A stretch of DNA of 64,000 nt from Candidatus Wolframiiraptor sinensis (GTDB lineage: Archaea; Thermoproteota; Nitrososphaeria_A; Caldarchaeales; Wolframiiraptoraceae): the NCBI GenBank assembly GCA_023268255.1, contig JALNJX010000004.1:105115-169114 (forward strand). Direction: 5' to 3'. Shown piece by piece: positions 50,768-59,646 of this stretch. Position numbers and translations under genes: made by a program. Numbering within the stretch: position 1 is the stretch's first letter; each line of letters begins with the position of its first letter. The notes below the pieces were generated by a model, which had not been told where the DNA came from, made no database searches, and was given only the letters and a program-made list of their open reading frames with translations.

Positions 50768-51637
50768 ACCTATTTGCGATGCCGACTTCACCGAAAGTTC
50801 GATGTATGCTCTTCTAAGATCTTTGATGACCATTCTCTTGAGTCTCACGAGCAACTGCCTCTTCGACAATTTTCCTCTCGATTCTTCTATGAATTTCCTA
50901 TACGCCTCCGGGACCACGTCTCCCCTTAGATAGTGGCGATAAATGCTATACACTAACTTTGATAAATGCTCGTTCACTTTTCTACTCCTCCAACAATACG
51001 TCAACAGCTTATTTATTCCACGACTAAGATCCAAGTATGTTAGTAGTATGGCTGCCTCAACGCTACCCCTCAACCCTATCTTTTCCAGAATTTTTCGATA
51101 ATTCTCGCCGAGTGCACTGATTATCTCTCTGCCAATCTTACTCCTTTCTTTCTCGAATTCTCTTGACGTTTTCACGATCTCCTTTCTTATTTCTTCGGAG
51201 GTTTGACCATCTTTAAGCCATTGTTTTAGAGTTTTAATCCTTCGGGTTAAGACCTCGTATTTCGCTATCAATGGTTGCATTTCCATTCTCCTCCTAATTT
51301 CCTCCACACTCACATTTCGGAAGCATTCTTTTGAGATTAGTGATAAGACTTTTGAATCATTTTCATCAGTTTTTCTTACATTGTTTTGGACTCTCAGCTT
51401 TTTGATGAGTTTTGTTTCCGTCAGCAGAAAGATTTTAATGCCCTTCTCTAGCATCTTTAAGACCTCACCGTAGTTCTCCGGGAATAACATGTCAACGTAG
51501 ATTTCATCAGCATCCTCGAGCTCCATCAACCTCCTAACCTTAAAGGTCCTCTTTCCATCAAAAACCGCATGCAACTTATTCTTCTTTCCTGCATTAGCTA
51601 CATCCACATAGTATATCTTCCTTTCAGTCAACTCCAT
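50690..51637 (-). CDS. DEDD/IS110-like transposase
   Basis: Protein of 315 residues. The N-terminal part looks like the RuvC-like DEDD domain of IS110 transposases: first acid in IYYVDVAN (residue 12), a second acidic segment EIYVDMLFPENYGEVLKML, and RKTDENDSKVLSLI with the paired Asp residues. A coiled-coil-like middle is followed by LEKIGLRGSVEAAILLTYLD, which recalls the IPGIG-type helix-hairpin region, but the usual C-terminal Ser motif is not obvious, so the protein is divergent. ATG 51637 has a strong GGAGGTG. The 3' end lies in a long palindrome. Base composition is AT-richer than flanking core genes. Confidence 0.65.
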   Translation of the reverse strand: MELTERKIYYVDVANAGKKNKLHAVFDGKRTFKVRRLMELEDADEIYVDMLFPENYGEVLKMLEKGIKIFLLTETKLIKKLRVQNNVRKTDENDSKVLSLISKECFRNVSVEEIRRRMEMQPLIAKYEVLTRRIKTLKQWLKDGQTSEEIRKEIVKTSREFEKERSKIGREIISALGENYRKILEKIGLRGSVEAAILLTYLDLSRGINKLLTYCWRSRKVNEHLSKLVYSIYRHYLRGDVVPEAYRKFIEESRGKLSKRQLLVRLKRMVIKDLRRAYIELSVKSASQIGAYGTGGNEPQTARATDASIVSLKNL

Positions 51638-51708
51638 GGCACCTCCTCTATTAGCTCATAGTCTTTTTAAACATCGTTCTATAATCATGTAAACTAATAA
51701 TTCTTTTC

Positions 51709-51828
51709 CTAGGACCCTGTTCTCAGCGTTGCAGAAGACGTCGGGTCGCTAACTGCTCGGGCTTTAAAGCCCCATGCGCCGCACTTCTCCTCAAGTTCCC
51801 GGACATAAAAGTTTTGGTATAAACATGT
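51709..51828 (-). pseudogene. Possible transposase (TnpB-type) relic
   Basis: A 39-codon open stretch with no start codon contains RELEEKCGAWGFKARAV followed by DPTSSATLRTGS and a stop. The layout resembles the region of TnpB-like proteins just before the zinc ribbon (x-EKC-x-GxK...TSS), but it is too short to prove. It includes a GGGCTTTAAAGCCC palindrome that may be coincidental. Confidence 0.3.
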
Positions 51829-51863
51829 TTAATGTTAGGGTGTTAAAGTGAGGGGGGCCTTAA

Positions 51864-51891
51864 GCCGCTCTGCCGGCTGAGCTACCGGGGC
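51864..51891 (-). other. tRNA 5'-part fragment
   Basis: Twenty-eight bases (5' acceptor GCCCCGG, TA, complete D-arm GCTC...GAGC, then GGC) match the 5' part of the tRNA-Thr at 50454-50556 with two differences in the D-loop. The anticodon and 3' half are missing. The fragment and the intact tRNA lie on the same strand and bracket the transposase, as expected from integration or recombination at a tRNA. Confidence 0.6.
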
Positions 51892-51987
51892 TCCCTGGAA
51901 ATCGTAAAAATTACTCCTAATAACCATAACCTTAAATGCCGAGCAGTCTGTAAAGCTAAAAATCAGCATGCCATTGAACCCTTGCCG

Positions 51988-52062
51988 GGGGCCGTGGTCT
52001 AGCTTGGTTATGATTCGCGGCTTGGGCCCGCGAGGTCCTGGGTTCAAATCCCAGCGGCCCCA
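51988..52062 (+). tRNA. tRNA-Pro (TGG)
   Basis: Seventy-five bases. Acceptor GGGGCCG/CGGCCCC, D-arm with extra bases, anticodon stem CGCGG/CCGCG with loop CTTGGGC (anticodon TGG), T-arm CTGGGTTCAAATCCCAG, discriminator A, no encoded CCA and no intron. Confidence 0.97.
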
Positions 52063-52242
52063 CATTACCGCAACAATAATTTCATCATCGCACCGAAGGA
52101 TCTGAGAAATTGAAATTATTTTACTGCCGAATCTGTGAGCTGAGTTATCTCGTGGGAAAGCGCTCTGCTCGCATGGATAAATAGGGGCTTTTAGAGCATG
52201 GGGCTGCGGCCGTGAGCCTGTGCGCCTAAGCTCGAATGGTAA

Positions 52243-53559
52243 ATGAGAATGCCGGATAGGCTCGATGTCAGGAAGGCGGTCTTGATCCTGATCGCTGCAT
52301 CCTTCATCATAAATCTCGGGTTCTCCGCGCTCGGCCCCCTCTTTCCATACCTAGTCCTCGCGCTGGAAGGCGTCTTGAAGGAGCTTCCTGAGCTGACCGC
52401 GGGCGTGATCGAGGCGCATCATGGCGCCTTGGAGTTCGGCCTCCTCATGGCGGCATTCATGATCACTAGAGCGCCCATGTCGGTGTTCTCGGGATTTCTG
52501 AGCGACGTCTTCGGGAGGAAGCGGACGATAGTCGCCGGGATGAGCCTCTACCTCCTCGCGACGACAGGCTTCATAATCTCCCAGAATATCCCGATGCTGA
52601 TAATCTTCAGGGCCGTTCAAGGAGCCGGCTCCGCAATGGTCTGGCCCGTCGCCCAAGCACATCTCGCAGACGTGACTAGGAGGTGGCAGAGGGGGAGGGC
52701 GCTCTCAGCGTACGTCGCCTCGATGCTGATCGCGGAGCTGATAGGGCCGGGGATAGGGGTTGCGATATACAAGACTTGGACCGCGTTCTTCGGGGGAGCC
52801 GACTACATCATGGCTATGAAGTCCCCGATAATCTTCCTCGCGCTCATGACCCTCGGCTCCCTCATCACCGTAATCTTTCTACCGAGCACGCCGGCGAGCA
52901 CGAACCCGAGAATAAAGCCTGGACTCAGCGAGGTCAAGGCGGCGATAAAATCCTTCCCAGAAGCGGTCTCAAGAAGCTTGAAGATAATGTATCTCAACGG
53001 CGCCATAAACGGATTCAGCCTCGGGATAATCGAGATCGCACTAATAGTCTACATGATAGAGTTCGTCGTGAAGGATCCAGCATATATCGGGCTATATTAC
53101 ATCATCTCTTCGGCCGCCGCTCTCCCAGCCTCACTCGCATCCGGATATGTAACCGATAGGATCAGAAGGAGAAAGCCCATCATAACGCTTGGATACGTGA
53201 TCGGGAGGGGGACATTTTTCCTGATACCATTCATCCGCGATCCAGCCCTCTTCCTCGCGCTCGCGATACCATCCAGCATGACATTCGGGATATCGGTGCC
53301 GGCCATGCAAGTCCTCCAAGCAGACCTGACGCCGAAGGAAGTCAGGGGATCGATCTTCGGGATCCAGGAGCTCTTCATGAACGGCGGCGTCCTCGCCGGA
53401 TCAATACTCGGAGGATGGCTCACCCAGATACTAGCGAGCCAGACATACCATGTCACAGAATTCCAGATCCAGGGAATAGCCCTCCCATTCTGGATCACGG
53501 GAGCACTCGGAGCGCTCACCACAATACTATTCATACTCCACGTCAAAGAACCCGAGTAA
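52243..53559 (+). CDS. MFS transporter
   Basis: Major facilitator of 438 residues. SALGPLFPYLVLALEG in helix 1, GFLSDVFGRKRTIVAGM for the conserved cytoplasmic loop 2-3 (GxxxDRxGRR type), and TDRIRRRKPIITLGYVIG in the second half are typical of drug or metabolite MFS pumps. Substrate unknown. ATG 52243 is the start, with a second ATG two codons later. Stand-alone gene after tRNA-Pro. Confidence 0.92.
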   Translation: MRMPDRLDVRKAVLILIAASFIINLGFSALGPLFPYLVLALEGVLKELPELTAGVIEAHHGALEFGLLMAAFMITRAPMSVFSGFLSDVFGRKRTIVAGMSLYLLATTGFIISQNIPMLIIFRAVQGAGSAMVWPVAQAHLADVTRRWQRGRALSAYVASMLIAELIGPGIGVAIYKTWTAFFGGADYIMAMKSPIIFLALMTLGSLITVIFLPSTPASTNPRIKPGLSEVKAAIKSFPEAVSRSLKIMYLNGAINGFSLGIIEIALIVYMIEFVVKDPAYIGLYYIISSAAALPASLASGYVTDRIRRRKPIITLGYVIGRGTFFLIPFIRDPALFLALAIPSSMTFGISVPAMQVLQADLTPKEVRGSIFGIQELFMNGGVLAGSILGGWLTQILASQTYHVTEFQIQGIALPFWITGALGALTTILFILHVKEPE

Positions 53560-53760
53560 CCGGCACCAATCTAATCCCAAGTTCAAGGAGTCTGAGGATC
53601 CATGATTCGCTCTATTTACTGCATGAACTTACTTGAGCTAAAGCTCATTACCTGATCAATACGGCCAAGTGACCTGGAGGCTAAATGCAACTCGTTCATA
53701 AATTCATGCACTTTCAATCTTTACATCAGCTTCAGCGATACAGTCTCAAAGAATCGCGCA

Positions 53761-53820
53761 GAACATTCTATAAAAAATTTAAAAAATTTAAAATAAGAAC
53801 ATTCTATAAAAAATTTAAAA
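53761..53820 (+). repeat. Two copies of a 24-base AT-rich direct repeat
   Basis: gaacattctataaaaaattt plus aaaa occurs at 53761-53784 and 53797-53820, a 36-base period, just before the first glycosyltransferase gene. Each copy contains a TATA-like ctataaaaaatt. The rest of the 53560-53853 spacer shows no gene. Confidence 0.75.
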
Positions 53821-53853
53821 TATTGCCAGCCCTACCGGCAATCTAGTGAAATA

Positions 53854-54690
53854 ATGACTGGTTTATCCTTTATCACGTTTACCAAGAATTCAGCAGGTAG
53901 AATTGGTGGGTTACTTGAGCATGTTAAGGATATTGTTGATGAAATCGTGGTGATTGATGGATATAGTGTTGATGAAACTGTTGAGATTGCTAAAAGTTAT
54001 GGTGCGAAGGTCTACTTGAGAAAGCCGTGGGGCTATGCGGAGCCCGATCGCATGTTTGCCTTGAAAAAAGTTACAAATCCCTGGGTTCTATACCTTGATG
54101 ATGATGAGAGGCTTTGCAGAAGGTTAAAAAATGATATAAGAAAGTTTGTGGAATTTGGGGAGAAACATGAAATCTCTGCCTTCAGTATAACAAGAGTAAA
54201 CTTGAATAAGAACATGAAGCCTGTGCTGGGACCGTGGTATCCTGATACCCAAGTTAGGATTTACAGGAAAGATAGAGTGATTTACAATGGATTGATACAC
54301 GAGCTACCGAAAGTTGTGGGCATGAAATATCATCTTCCGGAGGAATATTTCATAATTCACTTAAACCAAGAATTCTGGTCCAAGAAGAAAGTCCACTACG
54401 TCTATATACAGAAAAAGCAATACTGTAAACCTGTAAATACTGGCAGGACTAAAAGAGTGCTCCAAGCTTTGATGCCATTTAGCCTAATTCCCTATTACTT
54501 TTTCATATTATATGCTTGCTTGATCAAGCGAAAACCCCTAAATTTCCTAGCAATAATTTATTCATTTAGCTCAGCACTTTACGATGGAATATTAATCACT
54601 CTAGTAAAGATGAGAACAAAAAGGGAGGAAAAAATAGCAAGGGTTTTATCGAAAAGGGGATTGATCCCGTTACTAAGACTAGATGAGTAA
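53854..54690 (+). CDS. Family 2 glycosyltransferase
   Basis: GT2 enzyme of 278 residues. The nucleotide-sugar domain has SFITFTKNSAGRIGGLLEHV, EIVVIDGYSVDETVEIAKSY and the DxD-type metal site YLDDDERL; later TQVRIYRKDRVIYNGLIHE matches the LPS/WaaE-like glucosyltransferase branch. A hydrophobic segment near residues 205-225 may touch the membrane. First gene of the glycan cluster. Confidence 0.9.
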   Translation: MTGLSFITFTKNSAGRIGGLLEHVKDIVDEIVVIDGYSVDETVEIAKSYGAKVYLRKPWGYAEPDRMFALKKVTNPWVLYLDDDERLCRRLKNDIRKFVEFGEKHEISAFSITRVNLNKNMKPVLGPWYPDTQVRIYRKDRVIYNGLIHELPKVVGMKYHLPEEYFIIHLNQEFWSKKKVHYVYIQKKQYCKPVNTGRTKRVLQALMPFSLIPYYFFILYACLIKRKPLNFLAIIYSFSSALYDGILITLVKMRTKREEKIARVLSKRGLIPLLRLDE

Positions 54691-55055
54691 GGAGCAGATC
54701 TATTTCCTAATAAGCACGAAGATTGGGATTAACAGAACTGTTTAGGATATTTTCGAATTATTGTTTTTATATACCCATGCAAGTGTGATGGAATATTTTC
54801 CATAGAACATGTTAAGCCTGATGAATTTGAAGAGAAGGAAGTTGAAGATTAATGGTAAACATGTTAATAGCATCGTTAGATTACCAAATTGGATTATATA
54901 ATCAATACTTTCTGCATCATGCTCTACGTCAAAAGGCTCTAATAAACCATGTTATTGACATTAGCTCAGCATCCATACTCTCAACTGTAAAATATTCCAT
55001 TTATGCTAAGGTTTATTACTCAACTGTTTTTTGATCGAAGATTTCGAGGAGCGCG
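54691..55055 (+). other. AT-rich spacer in the glycan cluster without a convincing gene
   Basis: A short coding-like frame around 54767-54852 (IYPCKCDGIFSIEHVKPDEF, then EEKEVED) lacks a start and may be a relic. A 60-codon frame at 54852-55034 is unsupported. GAGGAGCGCG at 55044-55053 is the binding site for the next gene. Confidence 0.4.
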
Positions 55056-55862
55056 ATGCGCGTAGCGTTTTCCACGATGGTGCTCTTATCGCTCGAGCCC
55101 GCCGAGGCGATCAGGGTTCTAGCTGGCGAGGGAATCCCAGTGGAAGTCGCGTATGACAATTTCAGATCTCTGGGAGGCATGGCGGTTGAGGATGAGCTGA
55201 TGAGAAGGGCATGCGAGCTAGCCGATGAAGGGGTTAGGGAGATGATTAGATCTGTGCACATGCCATATGATGGAATAGAGGTGGACGCGATTCCCCTGGA
55301 CATCGTGATCAAGCGGATGCTGAAGTGGCTGGACTTCGCCCACCGCCTAGAGGCCAGCATAGCCGTATTCCACACGCTGGAGAGCTCGCTAAGAGAGTTC
55401 GAGGCGAACCTCGAGTTTTTCAGGAGAATGGCGAGGGAGGCAGCTGACAGGGGCATCAAAGTCGCCGTGGAGAACAGGCTGGAGAGAAGGCTCTTCGGAT
55501 CCGATCCCAGGGACCTGAAGCTCCTCATCGAGTCCGTTGGCGACAACATAGGCGCATGCGCCGACATAGGCCACGCCAACATCAACCACAACCTCAGCCA
55601 GCTCCTAAAGACGTTAGACAACTCCATAATCGAGGTGCACCTGCACGATAATAATGGCGAAAAAGATGATCATAAGCTGCCATTCACCGGATCCATAGAT
55701 TGGAAGCTAGTACTAAATTGGCTCAAGACGCGAAAGAAAGACGTTAATATTGTCTTCGAGATATTATGCGCGGAACAAGCACCCAAATGCTTGATGATTG
55801 CCAAAGAATCATCGTCGGCATTCAACAACATGTTCTCGAAGGATAATTCATCATTTCTCTGA
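55056..55862 (+). CDS. Sugar phosphate isomerase/epimerase-like TIM barrel protein
   Basis: Protein of 268 residues of the xylose isomerase-like/AP endonuclease 2 superfamily. Metal ligands are suggested by SVHMPYDGIEVD, KVAVENRLERRLF (Glu), ACADIGHANIN (Asp-His) and IIEVHLHDNNGEKDDHKLPF (His pair), ending with VFEILC. Substrate, a sugar or deoxy-sugar, is unknown. It is GC-richer than its neighbours and its 3' end overlaps the convergent glycosyltransferase by about 40 bases. Confidence 0.88.
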   Translation: MRVAFSTMVLLSLEPAEAIRVLAGEGIPVEVAYDNFRSLGGMAVEDELMRRACELADEGVREMIRSVHMPYDGIEVDAIPLDIVIKRMLKWLDFAHRLEASIAVFHTLESSLREFEANLEFFRRMAREAADRGIKVAVENRLERRLFGSDPRDLKLLIESVGDNIGACADIGHANINHNLSQLLKTLDNSIIEVHLHDNNGEKDDHKLPFTGSIDWKLVLNWLKTRKKDVNIVFEILCAEQAPKCLMIAKESSSAFNNMFSKDNSSFL

Positions 55863-57237
55863 TTGCCTCTATATCGGCCTTGGCGACATTTCTCCATGAA
55901 CTGTGCATTTTCAGGAAGTTCATGAAGTTGTCGTCTAGGTGCTCTTCTTCATGCTTGGAAACGTCTCTTTTGAGTATCTTTATTGCCTCTTCGGCCATAG
56001 CCTTATAGTCATATTCCTTCATGATTTTGACAGGCTTCAAGCCCTTGTAAACGCTCCTAATCGCGGGAATATCATAGGCAACAACCGAGCACCCTAAAAA
56101 TAATGCCTCTAACACAACCAGTGAAAAAGCATCGGAATGCGAAGGATATATCAGGACCTTAGACCTTGAAACTACCTCAATCAATTTCTCTCGCGGAAGC
56201 CAACCCAAATACTCTATATTCTTAATCTTCTTTTCTTCGCAAATTCTGAAGAAAATCCTTTTTTCAACAATATTATCAAATCTACCAATTACCATTAGGC
56301 GATAACCTTCTACAGCCAATTTCCTAGCAATAGAAAGTATATCGAATAAACCTTTAGACGAACGAAGCCGAGTCCAATAAACCGCCACATCTTCTTTCTT
56401 ACGAAGCACACGGCATCGCTCCCTTTCGTTAATATATTTACAAAATTCCTCCTCAACAGCATTCCCAGGTCTCACTATTTTCACCCTAATACCTCTTTCA
56501 CGAGCCCAGAAGTCCAATCCAGAGATTATTAACGGTGCCTCTGAAACAGCAAGCAATCCATGAAGATTATTGCGAAATGCGTAGGAATAACTATAGCGTG
56601 CATCTGATAATACAGATTGCAGGATGAACAGGAAAAGTCGAGCAATTTCTCTAAAAGTTTGCTGCTCACCAAATGTTACTCTGGAAATCCAATCATCAAT
56701 TACAAATTCTCTAAATGGTTTAAATGGTTCCAGCTGTAGCTGGATATATAACTTCTTTTTGAGAGATTTTGCTAAGAAAGATCCCACAGTTACAAAAGAT
56801 GGACATTCATGCATAGAATAAACAAATTCCAATTTATCAGAATCTATCCCATTATCTCGTATTAACCTTGTAAGGAATTTCTTGGCAGAAGAAATGATAT
56901 CTTTGAATCCTTGAACAGATTGAATAGACCTCTTGATTATTGAAGCCACGGCAAGCATGCCTTTCTTTTGAAAGTAATCAAAATAGTATTGAACATTAGA
57001 GCGTATATTCTCAATATTTTCATAAAGTTCGTTGGGCACTATCACATTAAAGCGCTCCAAGCTTTTTAATATATGGGCATACTTTTCCAATCTATAAACT
57101 TCTTCTAACATAACGGCAGACATTAAATCAGAATATGGGATATACAAAATTGGGATGAAACCAAATTCACTAAAATATTTTAATGCTTCAAAAGTTCTTC
57201 TATCCCCCCCCACTACTATACGGATGTGGCCTACCAA
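55822..57237 (-). CDS. Family 4 glycosyltransferase
   Basis: GT4-like enzyme of 471 residues. The C-terminal GT-B domain has VIGRFDNIVEKRIF, ENIEYLGWLPREKLIEVVSR-like sequence with SRSKVLIYPSHSDAFSLVVL and EALFLGCSVVAYDIPAIRSV, the classic donor-binding E-x7-E region. The N-terminal domain is longer than usual and includes a region of short helices. Acceptor unknown; it belongs to the cell-surface or N-glycan locus. Confidence 0.88.
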   Translation of the reverse strand: MVGHIRIVVGGDRRTFEALKYFSEFGFIPILYIPYSDLMSAVMLEEVYRLEKYAHILKSLERFNVIVPNELYENIENIRSNVQYYFDYFQKKGMLAVASIIKRSIQSVQGFKDIISSAKKFLTRLIRDNGIDSDKLEFVYSMHECPSFVTVGSFLAKSLKKKLYIQLQLEPFKPFREFVIDDWISRVTFGEQQTFREIARLFLFILQSVLSDARYSYSYAFRNNLHGLLAVSEAPLIISGLDFWARERGIRVKIVRPGNAVEEEFCKYINERERCRVLRKKEDVAVYWTRLRSSKGLFDILSIARKLAVEGYRLMVIGRFDNIVEKRIFFRICEEKKIKNIEYLGWLPREKLIEVVSRSKVLIYPSHSDAFSLVVLEALFLGCSVVAYDIPAIRSVYKGLKPVKIMKEYDYKAMAEEAIKILKRDVSKHEEEHLDDNFMNFLKMHSSWRNVAKADIEAIREMMNYPSRTCC

Positions 57238-57408
57238 TAGCTAAGAAATACATCGGGACATAACGTTTTACCACTTAGATTTTAAGTTTAATAGCTCAAT
57301 TTGGTATGAGTTGACTCTTGTGGCAAATGTGCAACCCTAAAGATGTTAGTTGAATTGCTTTGGGAAGCCTTATAAGTTGCTGTGCATTTTCCGTGGTTGA
57401 AGCTGAAT

Positions 57409-58347
57409 ATGATTGTGTCCTTTATAACGAGGAATTCTGCTGAGAGATTGCGTTATTCTGGGATAACTCTTCACGATGTCTTGAATTCTTCTCTGCAAAT
57501 ACCGTATAAGTCCATAATTCTCGTGGATGACTCTTCCGCCGAGAGCAAAACTATTCAAGTCTTTAGGGAGTGGTGCGATGCTCATAATAAGGAGCTGGTT
57601 GTTTCTAATTCTAGATATTCTTGGAATGGCAGATCTACCAGGGCTACAGCCAGGCAGACGGCCATAGACATATTCTTTGAGAACTTCAAGGATGATTTCC
57701 TCATGTTCGTCGATGACGATGTGATATTGAGGGATGGATGGTGGAGGTGGATTGAGGAGAACAGGGTTTTGGAGGATGATGAGGTTGGTGAAGTTTGGGG
57801 CATAAACTGGGATGTGGCATCCGCGAGAAAAGGATTTCTAGATTTATGCTGTATAAGCTTCGAAAAATATCTCGTGAAGAGGTTTCGCGAGAGAGGTGGA
57901 ACCCATGACACAATTTATAGGAGAGAGGCGCTCAAAGGCATTTCCATACCACCAGAGCTTCATGTGTATGAGGACGCTTATATCCACTTTTGGATCTCGC
58001 GCGCTGGCTGGAAATCCGTCATAAATCCCATAGGGGTTTTACATTACCCGTCAGGGCCGCCAAGCGGAAGCGCATCCATCGAGGAGATAAAAGAATCCAT
58101 AAGGCTGGCCATAAAATATGGCGTCTACGAGGGTGAGACTCTCAAGAAATACTCATCCAGCAGGCTAAGAAGAATGATTGGATATCTATCGCTTACAAGG
58201 CCCATCCTAGGCTTTCTCCCGATTTCTCTAAATCTGATAAGATCCAAAAACCTGAATAGAACAGGATTTATGGAAATCTGCAGGCAACAATATTTGAAAT
58301 TGTGGGCTAAATGGCAAATATTGAAGGCCAGTAAAACACTGAAATAA
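57409..58347 (+). CDS. Family 2 glycosyltransferase
   Basis: GT2 enzyme of about 312 residues. Opening strand MIVSFITRNSAERL, IILVDDSSAESKT, LMFVDDDVILRDGW (DxD motif) and the receptor region YEDAYIHFWISRAGWKSVIN are present. The frame is open to GTG 57382, but ATG 57409 lies about 35 bases after the TATA-like ccttataagtt and starts at the first strand of the fold. Confidence 0.88.
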   Translation: MIVSFITRNSAERLRYSGITLHDVLNSSLQIPYKSIILVDDSSAESKTIQVFREWCDAHNKELVVSNSRYSWNGRSTRATARQTAIDIFFENFKDDFLMFVDDDVILRDGWWRWIEENRVLEDDEVGEVWGINWDVASARKGFLDLCCISFEKYLVKRFRERGGTHDTIYRREALKGISIPPELHVYEDAYIHFWISRAGWKSVINPIGVLHYPSGPPSGSASIEEIKESIRLAIKYGVYEGETLKKYSSSRLRRMIGYLSLTRPILGFLPISLNLIRSKNLNRTGFMEICRQQYLKLWAKWQILKASKTLK

Positions 58348-58471
58348 ATTATACGAGAGCCATAAGCTTCCGTCCGCCATTTTTGATCCAAACGAAGTTG
58401 TTTACAATCTTCACCTAGAGTGTTTCAATAACTTTATTAGCCTGCTGATCTAGTTTCTCATCATAGCAGTC

Positions 58472-59515
58472 ATGCCATCGTTGAGCATCTATGGAACTGT
58501 CTTTAATAATGGATACGTTATAGAGGAATCCGTTCGCTCTTTAGTCAATGCTTTACAAAACTTCAACAAAGAATATGAGATAGTGGTAGTCGATAACTAC
58601 TCCACGGATGGCACTTGGGAAACTTTACTCAAACTCAAGCAAGAGTATGGGAATCTTAAACTATTTAGAAGCAAGTGTAGTAGAGGGAAGGGTCGAGATC
58701 TAGCATTGAGACAAACCTCAGGAGATTATGTCATGTACGTGGATTTCGATTGCATATTTGAGCCCGAGTTCGGCGAAATTGTAGATAAATTATGCTCAAT
58801 ATGTAAAGCTGGAGAATTGTGGAATTTTGGCTTTTCAACGAGGAGAACGATGCTGGAAACTATTGGCGGATGGAGGGATCTTAACTTTGGAGAAGATGGG
58901 GAGGTCGCGTCGAGAGCGATGTATAGGGGCGTGGAACTTAAAATCGTATTAACTTATCCATTCATGGCAAACGTCCGTGTATCAGATAAGGGTTACTCAG
59001 AAAGACGCTACGTCCAAGGGATATTGCAGTATTATATTAGAAAGATCAGAAACATATATGATATGATAAGGGGAGTGAATGCTACCCCAGCATACATCAT
59101 AAGAGATGAAAGAAGGCTAAGGCCCTCCGTTATTTTAGCTCTATTCATTTCATCAGCTTACACCATTTCCAAGTTCTTGAGCGGCAAACCGCTAATGACA
59201 TCCGACGAAGTATCTCAAAAAATGACTACGTACTTGTTACCAGAGGATGTTGGATTACCCAGAGAATATCTATTCGCGTATTGGGGGGAAATTGATGCAC
59301 AGTGGTTATCAATTCGCAATAAGGTGAAAGATGTTGTAAGGAAAGCTCGGGATGCCGAAATAGCCGCCTTTCCACGCGATAGGGCGATAGTGATCTTCAG
59401 AAGCGATGAATTGTTTACACGTTGGCTCAATTCTATGAAAAATCTCTCAAAGCTAATAAGTGGTAATTACAAGAGGCTAAGGAAAAACGATCTTGAGAAT
59501 AAGCCCGAATTTTAG
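58472..59515 (+). CDS. Family 2 glycosyltransferase
   Basis: GT2 enzyme of 347 residues with LSIYGTVFNNGYVIEESVRS, EIVVVDNYSTDGTWETLLKL, RGKGRDLALRQTSGDYVMYV and DFDCIFEPEF (metal site). The C-terminal region is positively charged with a hydrophobic segment near residue 230. Same orientation as its neighbours, separated by about 125 bases on the left. Confidence 0.9.
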   Translation: MPSLSIYGTVFNNGYVIEESVRSLVNALQNFNKEYEIVVVDNYSTDGTWETLLKLKQEYGNLKLFRSKCSRGKGRDLALRQTSGDYVMYVDFDCIFEPEFGEIVDKLCSICKAGELWNFGFSTRRTMLETIGGWRDLNFGEDGEVASRAMYRGVELKIVLTYPFMANVRVSDKGYSERRYVQGILQYYIRKIRNIYDMIRGVNATPAYIIRDERRLRPSVILALFISSAYTISKFLSGKPLMTSDEVSQKMTTYLLPEDVGLPREYLFAYWGEIDAQWLSIRNKVKDVVRKARDAEIAAFPRDRAIVIFRSDELFTRWLNSMKNLSKLISGNYKRLRKNDLENKPEF

Positions 59516-59646
59516 CTTCTATGGTTGATTGCGTGAAAAATACGTCTAGGCTTATTTTCGTCGTATAATCACTTATTTACTGTAAAGAGAGAGACAAAGC
59601 AGGTGGATAAACTATTAATTAGCCTTCTTCACCGAGAATATCCGAA

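Noticed and set aside
51864..51891. 5' half of a split (trans-spliced) tRNA
   Set aside because: The fragment ends before the anticodon loop and no bulge-helix-bulge leader follows it, unlike known split tRNA halves.
54852..55034. 60-codon plus-strand frame before the TIM barrel gene
   Set aside because: No binding site, no family, and sequence unlike a folded protein.
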